Positions 23,710 through 32,497 of a stretch of 64,000 bases of DNA are shown here, in pieces. This stretch comes from Arthrobacter sp. OAP107 (lineage in GTDB: Bacteria > Actinomycetota > Actinomycetes > Actinomycetales > Micrococcaceae), in assembly GCF_040546765.1 (NCBI RefSeq), contig NZ_JBEPOK010000001.1, positions 4,836,001 through 4,900,000 on the forward strand, in the 5' to 3' direction. The stretch's first letter is position 1, and the number at the start of each line of letters is the position of its first letter. The position numbers were made by a program, and so were the translations under genes. The notes under the pieces were generated by a model. It was not told the DNA's origin, searched no databases, and saw only the letters and a program-made list of their open reading frames with translations.

Positions 23710-26130
23710 GGCGGCGCCTAAGACGGGGTCCCCTGCCAGGACGTCCAGTTTCTTCGTGAAGGCCAGCGGCCCGATAGTCTCGGGGTCCGCGGCGAGGTCG
23801 AACTGAGCCGTGTACCCGGTATTCAGGTACAGATGCTTGGCCTCCGGCTGGCGCGGGCCCGTGGTGAGGTAGACGCTGCGGTAACCGCGCTCCGCGGCCA
23901 GCCGCTCGAGTTCCGCCAGCACCCGCCGGGCCAGCCCGCGCCGCCGGTGCGCCGAGTGCGTCCAGATCCGCTTGAACTCGGCGGTTTCCGCGTCGTAGCG
24001 GCGGTAAGCCCCGCCGGCCACGGACTCGCCGTTCTCCTGGAGGATCAGCAGGGCGCCGCGCGGGGCCTCGAATTCCTCCGCCGGGTACCTGTTCAGTTCC
24101 TCGGCGGCCGTGCCACGGCCGAACAGGTCACCATAGCGGGTGTCGTACTCGACGGCGAGCTCGTCCAGGAGCGGCCGGACCCGGGGGTCGTGCATGGGCA
24201 GTTCGAGGACGGTGAGGGTGGAGCGTGACACGGCAGTGAGGATCGTTCTCGCGAGGGCGTCGTTCTCCCGGAAGGGTGCGGCGTTGGTGCCGGGCCGGGC
24301 AAACGCGCCCGCTCCCCAGCCGGAGGTCCCTGGGCCGACGCCGAACAGGCCGCGCCGGGTCCCGCCACCGCGGCCCACGATCCGATGGCCGCCGGTGATC
24401 AGGAGACGGCCGGTTGCGTGGCCGCCGTCGGAGGTGAGCAGGTGCTGCTCCGCGCCCAGGCCCGTGCCGTGCAGCGATCGCAGCAGCGGGTTGGCGGAAC
24501 GGGCCACGGCCGGGCCGGGCAGCCGGGCCTCGATGAAGGCCTTCGTCCGCAGGCTCACCGGTGACTGCGCCGACGTCGCCACGAACTCGCCGGTGGCGTC
24601 GTCCGCGGCGACCGCAAGTCCCGGTCCAAGGAAGTGCAGCAGCCCGGCGCGGTGGACGGCCAGCATTTCGCGAAGGCGGCGGGGCGGCGGACCGGAATCC
24701 ACGAAGCTGAAGAAGCCGTGCCACCAGCCGTGCACGTCCTCCTGCGAGCGCGCGTTCAACCGTTCGGACGGAACGATCCGGCCCAGCTCCATGTACACCT
24801 TCAGCAGCGCCATGAACAGTGCCAGCGTTTCCGGGTGGTCCGGTCCCGTCCGCAGCTCGAGGTCATGCTCAATGTAGGCAGCCACCGCGTCCTGGACGTC
24901 ATCATGGCCGGCAAAGAGCTGGCCGCCGAACGGCTTGTCGAGCCGTTCGAGGTCCAGGTGCAGCTCAGCGTCGGGTACAGCGGCGGCGACGAGCTCGCGG
25001 CGGGCGCAGCTGTACCAGTCCACGGCGGCAAACCGCTCCGCAAACTCGTCCCAGCCCAGCGCCACCCGCTCCGGGCTGCCGGTGAACAGCTCCCGGTAGT
25101 AGCCGTACCCGGCGTCCTTGGCGATCAGGGGCCAGAGGTGGCTGCGGAAATCCAGTTCGGCGTGCTCCTCCAGGAGCGCGCCGACTGCGTCAGCGGTGAA
25201 GAACCGTGGCGCCGCCGCAGGTTCACCGCGCAGCGCCGTGGAAATCTTGGAGTGGAACGGCACGCCGCGGCGTGACCCGGCCCAGAGCCGGGGCTCGGCC
25301 CCGGACGGAAGGTAGCGCAGCCCGCCGTCGGGCCTCTCTTCAAAACGGCCGCCGCGGCCCTCGGTGAGCAGCACCAGCAGGTCAACGAAGGCCAGGCCCA
25401 TCCCGGAGACGATGACGTCCTGGCCCGGGGCGATGGGGGAATAGTCGACGTCGGTGGTATAGCTGGGTGCCGCATGGAACCCGCCGTGGCGGGCCGCAAA
25501 CGCGGACCAGGCAGCGGAGCGTGCATCGGGTTCCGCGTCGGTGTGCCCCACGGCGGCAATCACGACGTCGGCGTGCAGGGTGCCGCCGCCGGCAAGCCGC
25601 ACACTGTACCCGCCATCGTCGGAAGCGCCACCGGCCGTTTCACCCGGTTCGACTCTGACCGCGGTGTCGCGGTGGACCGTGACGCGGACGTCGCTGCCCA
25701 GGGCACGGACGGCGCGGCGGAAGAACCACTCGAGGTATTTGCTCTGCAGTTGCCGGGTGGCAAAGGAGCTGCCCGTCAGTGAGCGCAGCTGTTCCTGCAG
25801 GTGCGGCGGCATGGCGGGCACGTCGGTGATGGAGCCGTCCCGGACACCGGCAGCCCATGCGGCAAGGCCTGGACCGTCGATGGGCGGCCCTTCGCACAGC
25901 ACCGAGGAGTCGGTGAACATCGTGACGTCCGCCGCGGTTGAGTTCATCATGAGGCCGGGTTCCTGGTCGAAGCGCCAGATCCTGCCGGAGCCGGGTTCGT
26001 ACGGCTCCACGATGTGGATCTGTATCGGGCCGCCCGCGAGCCCCGGGCGGTTGGCCGCGAGCCGTTCGAGTATTCCGGCCGTGCGCGGGCCACCGCCGAT
26101 GAAAACCACGGATGGGGGCTGCGCCGGCAT
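23695..26130 (-). CDS. FAD/NAD(P)-binding protein fused to a GNAT acetyltransferase
   Basis: 811 residues from ATG 26130 after AGGAG. Residues 1 to about 640 form a FAD/NAD(P)-binding (NAD_binding_9-like) module with the dinucleotide motif VVFIGGGPRTAGILERL and a second region DVIVSGMGLAFVDLLVLL. Residues about 655-795 are a GNAT domain with the acetyl-CoA loop HSAHRRRGLARRVLAELERL and LYLNTGYT. The two activities are in one chain. It is divergent from the ABC/monooxygenase operon at 26402 and overlaps the amtB end by 15 bp. A role in oxidising or N-acetylating the substrate imported by that operon is plausible but unproven. Confidence 0.83.
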   Translation of the reverse strand: MPAQPPSVVFIGGGPRTAGILERLAANRPGLAGGPIQIHIVEPYEPGSGRIWRFDQEPGLMMNSTAADVTMFTDSSVLCEGPPIDGPGLAAWAAGVRDGSITDVPAMPPHLQEQLRSLTGSSFATRQLQSKYLEWFFRRAVRALGSDVRVTVHRDTAVRVEPGETAGGASDDGGYSVRLAGGGTLHADVVIAAVGHTDAEPDARSAAWSAFAARHGGFHAAPSYTTDVDYSPIAPGQDVIVSGMGLAFVDLLVLLTEGRGGRFEERPDGGLRYLPSGAEPRLWAGSRRGVPFHSKISTALRGEPAAAPRFFTADAVGALLEEHAELDFRSHLWPLIAKDAGYGYYRELFTGSPERVALGWDEFAERFAAVDWYSCARRELVAAAVPDAELHLDLERLDKPFGGQLFAGHDDVQDAVAAYIEHDLELRTGPDHPETLALFMALLKVYMELGRIVPSERLNARSQEDVHGWWHGFFSFVDSGPPPRRLREMLAVHRAGLLHFLGPGLAVAADDATGEFVATSAQSPVSLRTKAFIEARLPGPAVARSANPLLRSLHGTGLGAEQHLLTSDGGHATGRLLITGGHRIVGRGGGTRRGLFGVGPGTSGWGAGAFARPGTNAAPFRENDALARTILTAVSRSTLTVLELPMHDPRVRPLLDELAVEYDTRYGDLFGRGTAAEELNRYPAEEFEAPRGALLILQENGESVAGGAYRRYDAETAEFKRIWTHSAHRRRGLARRVLAELERLAAERGYRSVYLTTGPRQPEAKHLYLNTGYTAQFDLAADPETIGPLAFTKKLDVLAGDPVLGAASGPG

Positions 26131-26401
26131 CGGAAACTCCTGGTGGAAAGGACCCTTGGAAGGGCCACGGGAAAAGGGCTTGGGCCCTCAATCTAGGGTC
26201 TGGACAAACCGCCGGTCGAGGGCGCTGTCACGGCCGTTCACCCCGCGTAATGGCCCGTAAATCAGCGCAAGAATTCGTCTCATGACGCCCCGCTAAGCCC
26301 CGTGAACGAATGCAACAGGCGGCTTTGCCCGGCCTTCCGGGCGCACCTAGATTTGCAGCCAACTGCCCCAGAAATACCAACCGGAAGAAGCGAGATGGCG
26401 C

Positions 26402-27418
26402 ATGAGTTCAGCAGCTACCAGGACGTCCCAGTCCCCCACTGAGGCACGGGCGGTGCCGCCCCGGCCCGCCGAACTGCGTGCCGCCATCGACTACGCCGAC
26501 TACCGCCTGGTGCCCGCCCGCCGTCCGTGGCGCTGGGTGGGCACCGTGGTGGTGGCTCTCGGCGTGGCCGCGGTGATGTGGTCCCTGGCCACGAACCCGC
26601 GCTGGGAATGGGGCGTCGTGGCCCAGTGGTTCACCGCCAAGTCCGTGGTGAACGGCCTGGTGGAGACCCTCAAGCTCACCGCCATCTCCGGGGCGCTTGG
26701 CTTCATCCTGGGCTTCCTCCTCGCCCTCATGCGGCTGTCCGCTTCGCCGCTGCTGGTCTCCGTGTCCTGGACGTTCTCGTGGATCTTCCGGTCCACGCCG
26801 CTGCTGGTCCAGATGCTCCTTTGGTACAACCTTGGGTACCTCTACGAGAAGATCAGCCTCGGAATTCCGTTCACGGACATCCGGTTCTTCGAGGCACAGA
26901 CCACCACCCTGATCAGCCAGTTCGCGGCGGCCGTGCTCGGCCTGACGCTGAACCAGGCCGCCTACTCTGCCGAGATCATCCGCGGTGGCATCCTGTCCGT
27001 TGACCAGGGCCAGCTCGAGGCGGCGGCCGCCCTGGGCATTCCGGCCTGGCGCCGGTCCACCCGGATCGTGCTCCCGCAGGCCATGCGCGCCATCCTGCCC
27101 ACGGCCTTCAACGAGATCATCGGCCTGGTCAAGGGCACCTCGATCGTTTACGTCCTGGCCTACTCCGAGCTCTTCTACACCGTCCAGGTCATTTATAACC
27201 GCACCCAGCAGGTCCTGCCGCTGCTGCTCGTGGCCACCCTCTGGTACGTGGTGATCACCTCCGTGCTCAGCGTGTTCCAGTACTACATCGAGCGCCACTA
27301 CTCCAAGGGCGCGGTGCGCACCCTGCCCCTCACGCCGCTGCAGAGGGCACGGAAGTTCTTTGCCACCCACGCCCCGGTCAACACCAAGGACACGGCCACC
27401 ACCACCGGAAGGAAGTGA
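26402..27418 (+). CDS. Amino-acid-type ABC transporter permease (HisM/GlnP family)
   Basis: 338 residues. A hydrophilic N-terminus is followed by the polar-amino-acid permease fold: TLKLTAISGALGFILGF, FRSTPLLVQMLLWYN and the cytoplasmic EAA loop EAAAALGIPAWRRSTRIVLPQ. The protein is longer than usual at both ends. First gene of a seven-gene operon; its ribosome site is weak (GGAAGAAG). With the ATPase and binding protein that follow it should import an amino acid or modified amino acid. Sulfur compounds are suggested by the monooxygenases downstream. Confidence 0.88.
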   Translation: MSSAATRTSQSPTEARAVPPRPAELRAAIDYADYRLVPARRPWRWVGTVVVALGVAAVMWSLATNPRWEWGVVAQWFTAKSVVNGLVETLKLTAISGALGFILGFLLALMRLSASPLLVSVSWTFSWIFRSTPLLVQMLLWYNLGYLYEKISLGIPFTDIRFFEAQTTTLISQFAAAVLGLTLNQAAYSAEIIRGGILSVDQGQLEAAAALGIPAWRRSTRIVLPQAMRAILPTAFNEIIGLVKGTSIVYVLAYSELFYTVQVIYNRTQQVLPLLLVATLWYVVITSVLSVFQYYIERHYSKGAVRTLPLTPLQRARKFFATHAPVNTKDTATTTGRK

Positions 27419-27423
27419 CTCCG

Positions 27424-28233
27424 ATGAGCACAACACTTGAGGCCCCCGCCGCCACCCGCGGGCTGGTGGAGATCACCAAGGTCCGGAAGTCCTTTGGACC
27501 CACCGAGGTCCTGAAGGGCGTCTCCCTGACGGTGGAGCCCGGCGGCGTGGCCGTCATCGTCGGCCCTTCGGGTTCCGGGAAGTCCACCCTGCTGCGGACC
27601 ATCAACCACCTGGAAAAGGTGGATGCCGGGTTCATCGCCATCGACGGCCAGCTCGTGGGCTACCGGGTCAGGGGCAACAGGCTGCACGAACTGCCCGAGA
27701 AGGACATCCTGAAGCAGCGCACAGAAATCGGCATGGTGTTCCAGAACTTCAACCTGTTCCCGCACCTCACGGCGCTTGAAAATGTGACCGAGGCGCCCGT
27801 CGTCGCGCAGGGGAGGTCACAGGCGGAAGCCCGCGAGCGCGGCCTGGAACTCCTGGACCGGGTAGGCCTGCGTGACCGCGCCGGCGCCTACCCCCGCCAG
27901 CTCTCCGGCGGCCAGCAGCAGCGCGTCGCCATCGCCCGGGCGCTGGCACTGGACCCGAAGATCCTGCTCTTCGACGAGCCCACCTCCGCCCTTGACCCCG
28001 AACTGGTCAACGAGGTGCTGGACGTGATCCGCGGGCTGGCCAAGTCCGGCACCACCCTGATCATCGTCACGCACGAGATGGGTTTTGCCCGCGACGTGGC
28101 GGACACCGTGGTGTTCATGGACCAGGGCCAGATCGTCGAACGGGGCAAACCGCAGGACATTTTCACCGACCCGCAGGAAGAACGCACCCGGAGTTTCTTC
28201 TCCAAGGTGATCGAGCCCGCCTTCAATATCTAA
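27424..28233 (+). CDS. Amino-acid-type ABC transporter ATP-binding protein
   Basis: 269 residues from ATG 27424 after GGAAGGAAG; the GTG at 27415 is an alternative three codons longer. Walker A GPSGSGKST, Q-loop VFQNFNLFPH, signature LSGGQQQR, Walker B ILLFDEPTSALDPE and switch His IVTHEMGFA are all present. It is a single-domain GlnQ/TcyN-type ATPase and powers the importer with the adjacent permease (5 bp upstream) and binding protein (10 bp downstream). Confidence 0.94.
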   Translation: MSTTLEAPAATRGLVEITKVRKSFGPTEVLKGVSLTVEPGGVAVIVGPSGSGKSTLLRTINHLEKVDAGFIAIDGQLVGYRVRGNRLHELPEKDILKQRTEIGMVFQNFNLFPHLTALENVTEAPVVAQGRSQAEARERGLELLDRVGLRDRAGAYPRQLSGGQQQRVAIARALALDPKILLFDEPTSALDPELVNEVLDVIRGLAKSGTTLIIVTHEMGFARDVADTVVFMDQGQIVERGKPQDIFTDPQEERTRSFFSKVIEPAFNI

Positions 28234-28243
28234 AGGAACTCCC

Positions 28244-29299
28244 ATGGCACCCTTCTTCACCCCGCACCACGGCACCGCCCGCCGGCGCACGCTGGCAGCG
28301 CTGCCCGCCGTCGTCCTTTCCGGCGCGCTGGCACTGTCCGCCTGCTCCGATCCCGGCGCCGCCGCCTCCGGCGGTTCAACGGCCGCAGCCGGTGGGGCGA
28401 CGACGGCGGGCCGCAACGGCGTCGTCTACAACACCTCACCGGACCAGCAGCGGATCCGCGCTGAAAAGGATGCCGCGCTGGCCGCGAAGGTGCCGGCGCT
28501 GATCGGCAAGGACGGCAAGCTCACGGTGACCACCACCGCAGGCTCGATCCCGCTGTCCTTTCACGCCACGGACGACAAGACGCCCATCGGCTCCGAGCTG
28601 GACATCGCCCAGCTGGTGGCGGACAAGCTGGGCCTGGAGCTCGACGTCCAGGTCACGTCCTGGGAGAACTGGCCGCTGAAGACCCAGTCCGGCGACTTCG
28701 AGGCGGTGTTCTCCAACGTGGGCATCAACAAGGACCGGGTGAAGCTGTTCGACTTCGCCAGCTACCGGGCGGCGTACATGGGTTTTGAGGCGAAGAAGTC
28801 CGCGTCCTACAACATCCGGGACGCGGACGACATCTCCGGCCTGAAGGTCTCCGTAGGCTCCGGCACCAACCAGGAGAAGATCCTGCTGGCCTGGAACAAG
28901 GAGCTCGAGGCCAAGGGCAAGGAACCCGCCAGCCTGCAGTACTACTCGTCCGACGCCGACACCATTCTGGCGCTCTCCTCCGGCAGGACCGACCTGAACA
29001 TCGCGCCGTACCCTTCGACGGCCTACCGGGAAAACACCCGCGACGACCTGAAGATCGTCGGCAAGGTCAATGCCGGCTGGCCATCGGAGACCCTGGTGGC
29101 CGCCACCACGCTCAAGGGAAACGGCCTGGCGCCGGTGATCACCGAGGCGCTGAACTCCGTCATCAAGGACGGCTCCTACGGCAAGGTGCTGGACCGCTGG
29201 GGACTGTCCGAGGAGGCCCTGCAGGAATCCAAGACGGTGACCGAGGCCAACTTCGCCTCCACGCAGACGGGGGCAACACCGTCGGGGGCTGCGAAATGA
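28244..29299 (+). CDS. Family 3 substrate-binding lipoprotein of the ABC importer
   Basis: 351 residues with a lipoprotein signal ending LALSAC, then a family 3 solute-binding fold: GSELDIAQLVADKLGLEL, EAVFSNVGINKDRVKLFDF, VSVGSGTNQEKILL. The usual amino-acid-binding Arg region is not obvious in the family form, so the ligand may not be a standard amino acid. It is clearly paralogous to the orphan binding protein at 54955-55974 (both have ACSDPGAAAS at the lipid site and GSGTNQE in the core). It overlaps the next gene by 4 bp. Confidence 0.9.
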   Translation: MAPFFTPHHGTARRRTLAALPAVVLSGALALSACSDPGAAASGGSTAAAGGATTAGRNGVVYNTSPDQQRIRAEKDAALAAKVPALIGKDGKLTVTTTAGSIPLSFHATDDKTPIGSELDIAQLVADKLGLELDVQVTSWENWPLKTQSGDFEAVFSNVGINKDRVKLFDFASYRAAYMGFEAKKSASYNIRDADDISGLKVSVGSGTNQEKILLAWNKELEAKGKEPASLQYYSSDADTILALSSGRTDLNIAPYPSTAYRENTRDDLKIVGKVNAGWPSETLVAATTLKGNGLAPVITEALNSVIKDGSYGKVLDRWGLSEEALQESKTVTEANFASTQTGATPSGAAK

Positions 29300-30462
29300 A
29301 GTTCCAGGTCCTGGACATCATTCCGCACCTCAAGAACCCGGTCACCGGCGAGATCGTCTCCACCGCCGACCGGCTGAACCAGGTGGTGCAGACCGCCCGG
29401 CGCGCCGAGGAGCTCGGCTACGACAGCTTCTCCGTGGGCGAGCGGCATGCCGGGGCGTTCATCTCCTCCTCCCCCACCACGGTGCTCGCCACCATCGCCG
29501 CCGTCACTTCCCGAATCCGGCTGCACACCGGCGTCACCGTCCTGTCCGTGCTGGACCCGGTGCGCGTGGCCGAGGACTACGCCACGATCGACCAGCTCAG
29601 CCGCGGCCGGCTGGAACTGGTCATCGGCAAAGGCAACGAAGTGCTGCAGTACCCGCTCTTCGGCCTGGACTTGGCAGACCAGTGGGACCTGCTGGAGGAG
29701 AAGTACTCCCTGCTGCGCCGGCTCTGGCGTGAGGAGGACGTCACGTGGTCCGGCCGCTTCCGCCCCGCGATCACCGAGCCGACCACCACTACGCCCCGCC
29801 CCTACGCCGGTTCGCCACGGATTTGGCACGGGTCTGCTACAACCCTTACGTCGGCGGCGCTGGCAGGCCGCTGGGGAGACCCGCTGTTCACCGCGAACGC
29901 CATCCAGCCGCGGGAAAACTACAAGGTGCTCATCGACCACTACGTGGCGGAGTACGAGCGGAACGGCCATGATCCGCGCCACCGCTACGTGGGTTCGGGC
30001 AGCGGAGCCGGCGGCGTGTTTATTGCCGGCACCACGCAGGAGGCCAAGCGCCAGTACGGCCCGGTCTACGAGGCCCTCACGGCTGCACGCAACGTTCCCG
30101 GCAACAACTCGCCGTTCCGGGACATCGACCACGCGGTGGCAGAGGGCCCGGCACTTGTCGGCAGCCCGGAGCAGGTGATCGATAAGATCCTCAGCTACCA
30201 CGGTCTGTACGGGCACGATCTGCAGTCGATCTCGCTGCCCACCACGCTCCCCCTCGAGCAGCAGCTGGAGATCCTGGAGCGGTTCGCGCTCGAGGTCATC
30301 CCGGCCGTGCGCGCGTCTGCCCCCACCACGCTCTGGGAGTCTGCGGATCCGTTTGCCGGCCGCCCCGGCTTTGCGGGAGCCACCGAACCCGACGCTGCCT
30401 CCGCCGTCACCACCGACCACGACAACCACAGGAGCGACAATGCCTACGTCTACGCCCACTGA
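29296..30462 (+). CDS. LLM-class flavin-dependent oxidoreductase (luciferase-like), first of three
   Basis: 388 residues with the luciferase-like monooxygenase fold: AEELGYDSFSVGERHAG, VTSRIRLHTGVTVLSVLDP, AEDYATIDQLSRGRLEL and GSPEQVIDKIL. It uses reduced flavin and O2. The start ATG overlaps the binding-protein stop. In Bacillus, an LLM enzyme of this size (YtmO/CmoO) sits with a cystine-type ABC transporter in an S-alkylcysteine operon, and the layout here is similar. The exact reaction is unknown. The C-terminal 40 residues are Ala/Asp/His-rich and overlap the DUF1684 gene. Confidence 0.85.
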   Translation: MKFQVLDIIPHLKNPVTGEIVSTADRLNQVVQTARRAEELGYDSFSVGERHAGAFISSSPTTVLATIAAVTSRIRLHTGVTVLSVLDPVRVAEDYATIDQLSRGRLELVIGKGNEVLQYPLFGLDLADQWDLLEEKYSLLRRLWREEDVTWSGRFRPAITEPTTTTPRPYAGSPRIWHGSATTLTSAALAGRWGDPLFTANAIQPRENYKVLIDHYVAEYERNGHDPRHRYVGSGSGAGGVFIAGTTQEAKRQYGPVYEALTAARNVPGNNSPFRDIDHAVAEGPALVGSPEQVIDKILSYHGLYGHDLQSISLPTTLPLEQQLEILERFALEVIPAVRASAPTTLWESADPFAGRPGFAGATEPDAASAVTTDHDNHRSDNAYVYAH

Positions 30463-31291
30463 AACTGCTGCCGTGTTCGCGGCTGAATGGGAGCAGTGGC
30501 ACGCCGCGCATGAGCGCCGCCGCGCCGATCCCCACGGTTTCCTCGCCGTCACCCACCTGCACTGGCTGGGTGCGGAACCCGCCCGGCTCGAGGGCGTTCC
30601 GGGCTCCTGGAGCGTACAGGACGACGCCGTCACGGTGATTCTGGAGCCCGGCGAAAGCCTGCTGCGGGACGGCCGGGAGCTGAACGGCAGCCCGGCTGAG
30701 AACGGAAGCACCGCCGTCGTTTTCGATCCGATCGCCGAGCGGAACGGCATTAACCTAACGGCGGGTCCCGCCGTCGTCGAACTCGCCAAGCGCGGCGGGG
30801 AATACATCGTGCGTCCCCGGCACCCGGAGAACCCGCTGCTCAATGAGTACCGCGGCACGCCGGCCTACGCGCCGGACCCGCGTTTCGCCGTTGAGGGCGT
30901 GTACGTGGCCTTTGACGAGCCCCGGCACACCACGGTTGGCGCCGCCGTCGAGGGCATCGTGCACGTGTACGAAGCGCCCGGCGAGATCCGGTTCGAGCTG
31001 GACGGCCAGGAGCTGACGCTGACGGCCTTCAACGGCCACGCGCCCGGCACCCTGTCCGTGCTGTTCACGGACGCGACGTCCGGCAAGACCACGTACGCGG
31101 CGAACCGCTCGCTCACGGTGGACGCGCTGGACGCAGACGGCCGCGTGATTCTGGATTTCAACCGTGCGGTGAACCTGCCGTGCGCCTACACCGACCTCGC
31201 AACCTGCCCGCTGCCGCCGGCCGAAAACCGCCTGGCCGTCGCAGTCGAAGCGGGCGAACAGAACCCCCACGAGAGGCAGGCCGGACAGTGA
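30440..31291 (+). CDS. DUF1684 protein
   Basis: 283 residues from ATG 30440, with CAGGAG just upstream; a start at 30353 would add 29 Pro/Thr-rich residues and is less likely. It overlaps the previous gene by 23 bp. DUF1684 hallmarks are seen: FLAVTHLHWLG near the N-terminus and a C-terminal block LDFNRAVNLPCAYTDLATCPLPPAENRL, given here only as LDFNRAVNLPCAY and CPLPPAENRL. The family has two conserved Cys and a conserved Asn but no established function that I know. Its steady place beside flavin monooxygenases suggests handling of their product. Confidence 0.85.
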   Translation: MPTSTPTETAAVFAAEWEQWHAAHERRRADPHGFLAVTHLHWLGAEPARLEGVPGSWSVQDDAVTVILEPGESLLRDGRELNGSPAENGSTAVVFDPIAERNGINLTAGPAVVELAKRGGEYIVRPRHPENPLLNEYRGTPAYAPDPRFAVEGVYVAFDEPRHTTVGAAVEGIVHVYEAPGEIRFELDGQELTLTAFNGHAPGTLSVLFTDATSGKTTYAANRSLTVDALDADGRVILDFNRAVNLPCAYTDLATCPLPPAENRLAVAVEAGEQNPHERQAGQ

Positions 31292-32487
31292 GCACCGCAG
31301 CCAATTCCTTCCTGGCCATCGAACTGGACGGCGACGGAGCGCACCCCGCCGCCTGGCGCAAAGCCCGGCACACTCCCGCCGAACTGCTTGATGGCACCCG
31401 CGTCCGCGCCACGGTGCTGGCCGCCGAGTCGGCCGGGTTCCACGTGGCCACGTTCGCTGACGGATCGCTGACCCCGGCGAGTTCCGGGCAGAACGGCCGC
31501 GACATCCCGGGCCGGCTGAACGCCCTGCAGCGCGCAGCTTTTGCCGGGCCCGTCACCAGCTCCATCGTGCTGGTTCCCGAGGTGGACACCGTCTACACCG
31601 AGCCGTTCCACATCTCCACACAGCTGGCCAGTCTGGACTATGTGTCCGGCGGGCGCGCCGGGTGGCTGGTGGCCGCCTCGGACCAGGCCGCCGATGCTGC
31701 CGCCGTGGGACGTTCCGTTGTCGCTGCTGACGGGTTGGGCCGGGAAGCCGCCGATTCGATTGAGGTCAGCCGCCGGCTTTGGGACTCCTGGGAGGACGAC
31801 GCCGTGATCCGTGACGTCGCCACCGGCCGGTACATCGACGTGGACAAGCTTCACTATGTCGATTTTGAAAGCACCGTCGATTTCGAAAGCGGCAGCGGAT
31901 ACTCCGTCAAGGGACCGTCCATCATTCCTCGTCCGCTGCAGGGCCAGCTGCCGGTCCTGGCACCGGCCGGCCTGCTGGGCGGGAACCAGCCGGGCGGGAA
32001 CCAGCCGGGCGGGGACCGGCTGCCCGCGGGGGCGGCGGATGCCGTCCTCGTCTCCGCGCCCACGCCCGGGCTGCTGGCCGGCGAGATCGCCGAGGCCCGC
32101 GCTGCCGCTCCCGGGCCCGCGATCATCGCCGAGCTCGACGTCGTCCTCGACGCCCGCGGGCAAAATGCCGCCGGGCGGCTCGCCGAACTCGATGCGCACA
32201 CGCCGTGGCAGAGCAGGCGTGCCCGTTTCGCCGGCACCGCGGCGGAACTCACGGAGCTGCTCGCCTCCATTCTGGAGACCGCCGACGGCGTGCGCATCCA
32301 CCCGGCCGTCCTGGACGTGGACCTGGAGGAGCTGGCGCAACTGGTGCTTCCTGCCCTCCGGCGCCGGGGCCTCCTCGCACCGCAGCAGCCCGGTTCCACA
32401 TTCCGGGACCTGCTCGGCCTGCAGCGCCCGTCCAGCCGGTATGCCGCCGCATCAGCGGCCCCCGCGGCTTCCGCGGCCCAGAACTAA
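31288..32487 (+). CDS. LLM-class flavin-dependent oxidoreductase, second of three
   Basis: 399 residues from GTG 31288, overlapping the DUF1684 stop (GTGA); the longer frame from 31180 lies inside DUF1684 and is rejected. Luciferase-like signatures: ESAGFHVATFADGSL, EPFHISTQLASLDYVSGGRAGW (visible as HISTQLASLDYVSGG), EVSRRLWDSWEDDAV and KGPSIIPRPLQGQ. It resembles the NtaA/SnaA/DszA branch. A short tandem GGNQP repeat lies near residue 232. Substrate unknown. Confidence 0.83.
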   Translation: MSTAANSFLAIELDGDGAHPAAWRKARHTPAELLDGTRVRATVLAAESAGFHVATFADGSLTPASSGQNGRDIPGRLNALQRAAFAGPVTSSIVLVPEVDTVYTEPFHISTQLASLDYVSGGRAGWLVAASDQAADAAAVGRSVVAADGLGREAADSIEVSRRLWDSWEDDAVIRDVATGRYIDVDKLHYVDFESTVDFESGSGYSVKGPSIIPRPLQGQLPVLAPAGLLGGNQPGGNQPGGDRLPAGAADAVLVSAPTPGLLAGEIAEARAAAPGPAIIAELDVVLDARGQNAAGRLAELDAHTPWQSRRARFAGTAAELTELLASILETADGVRIHPAVLDVDLEELAQLVLPALRRRGLLAPQQPGSTFRDLLGLQRPSSRYAAASAAPAASAAQN

Positions 32488-32497
32488 GGAGAGACCC

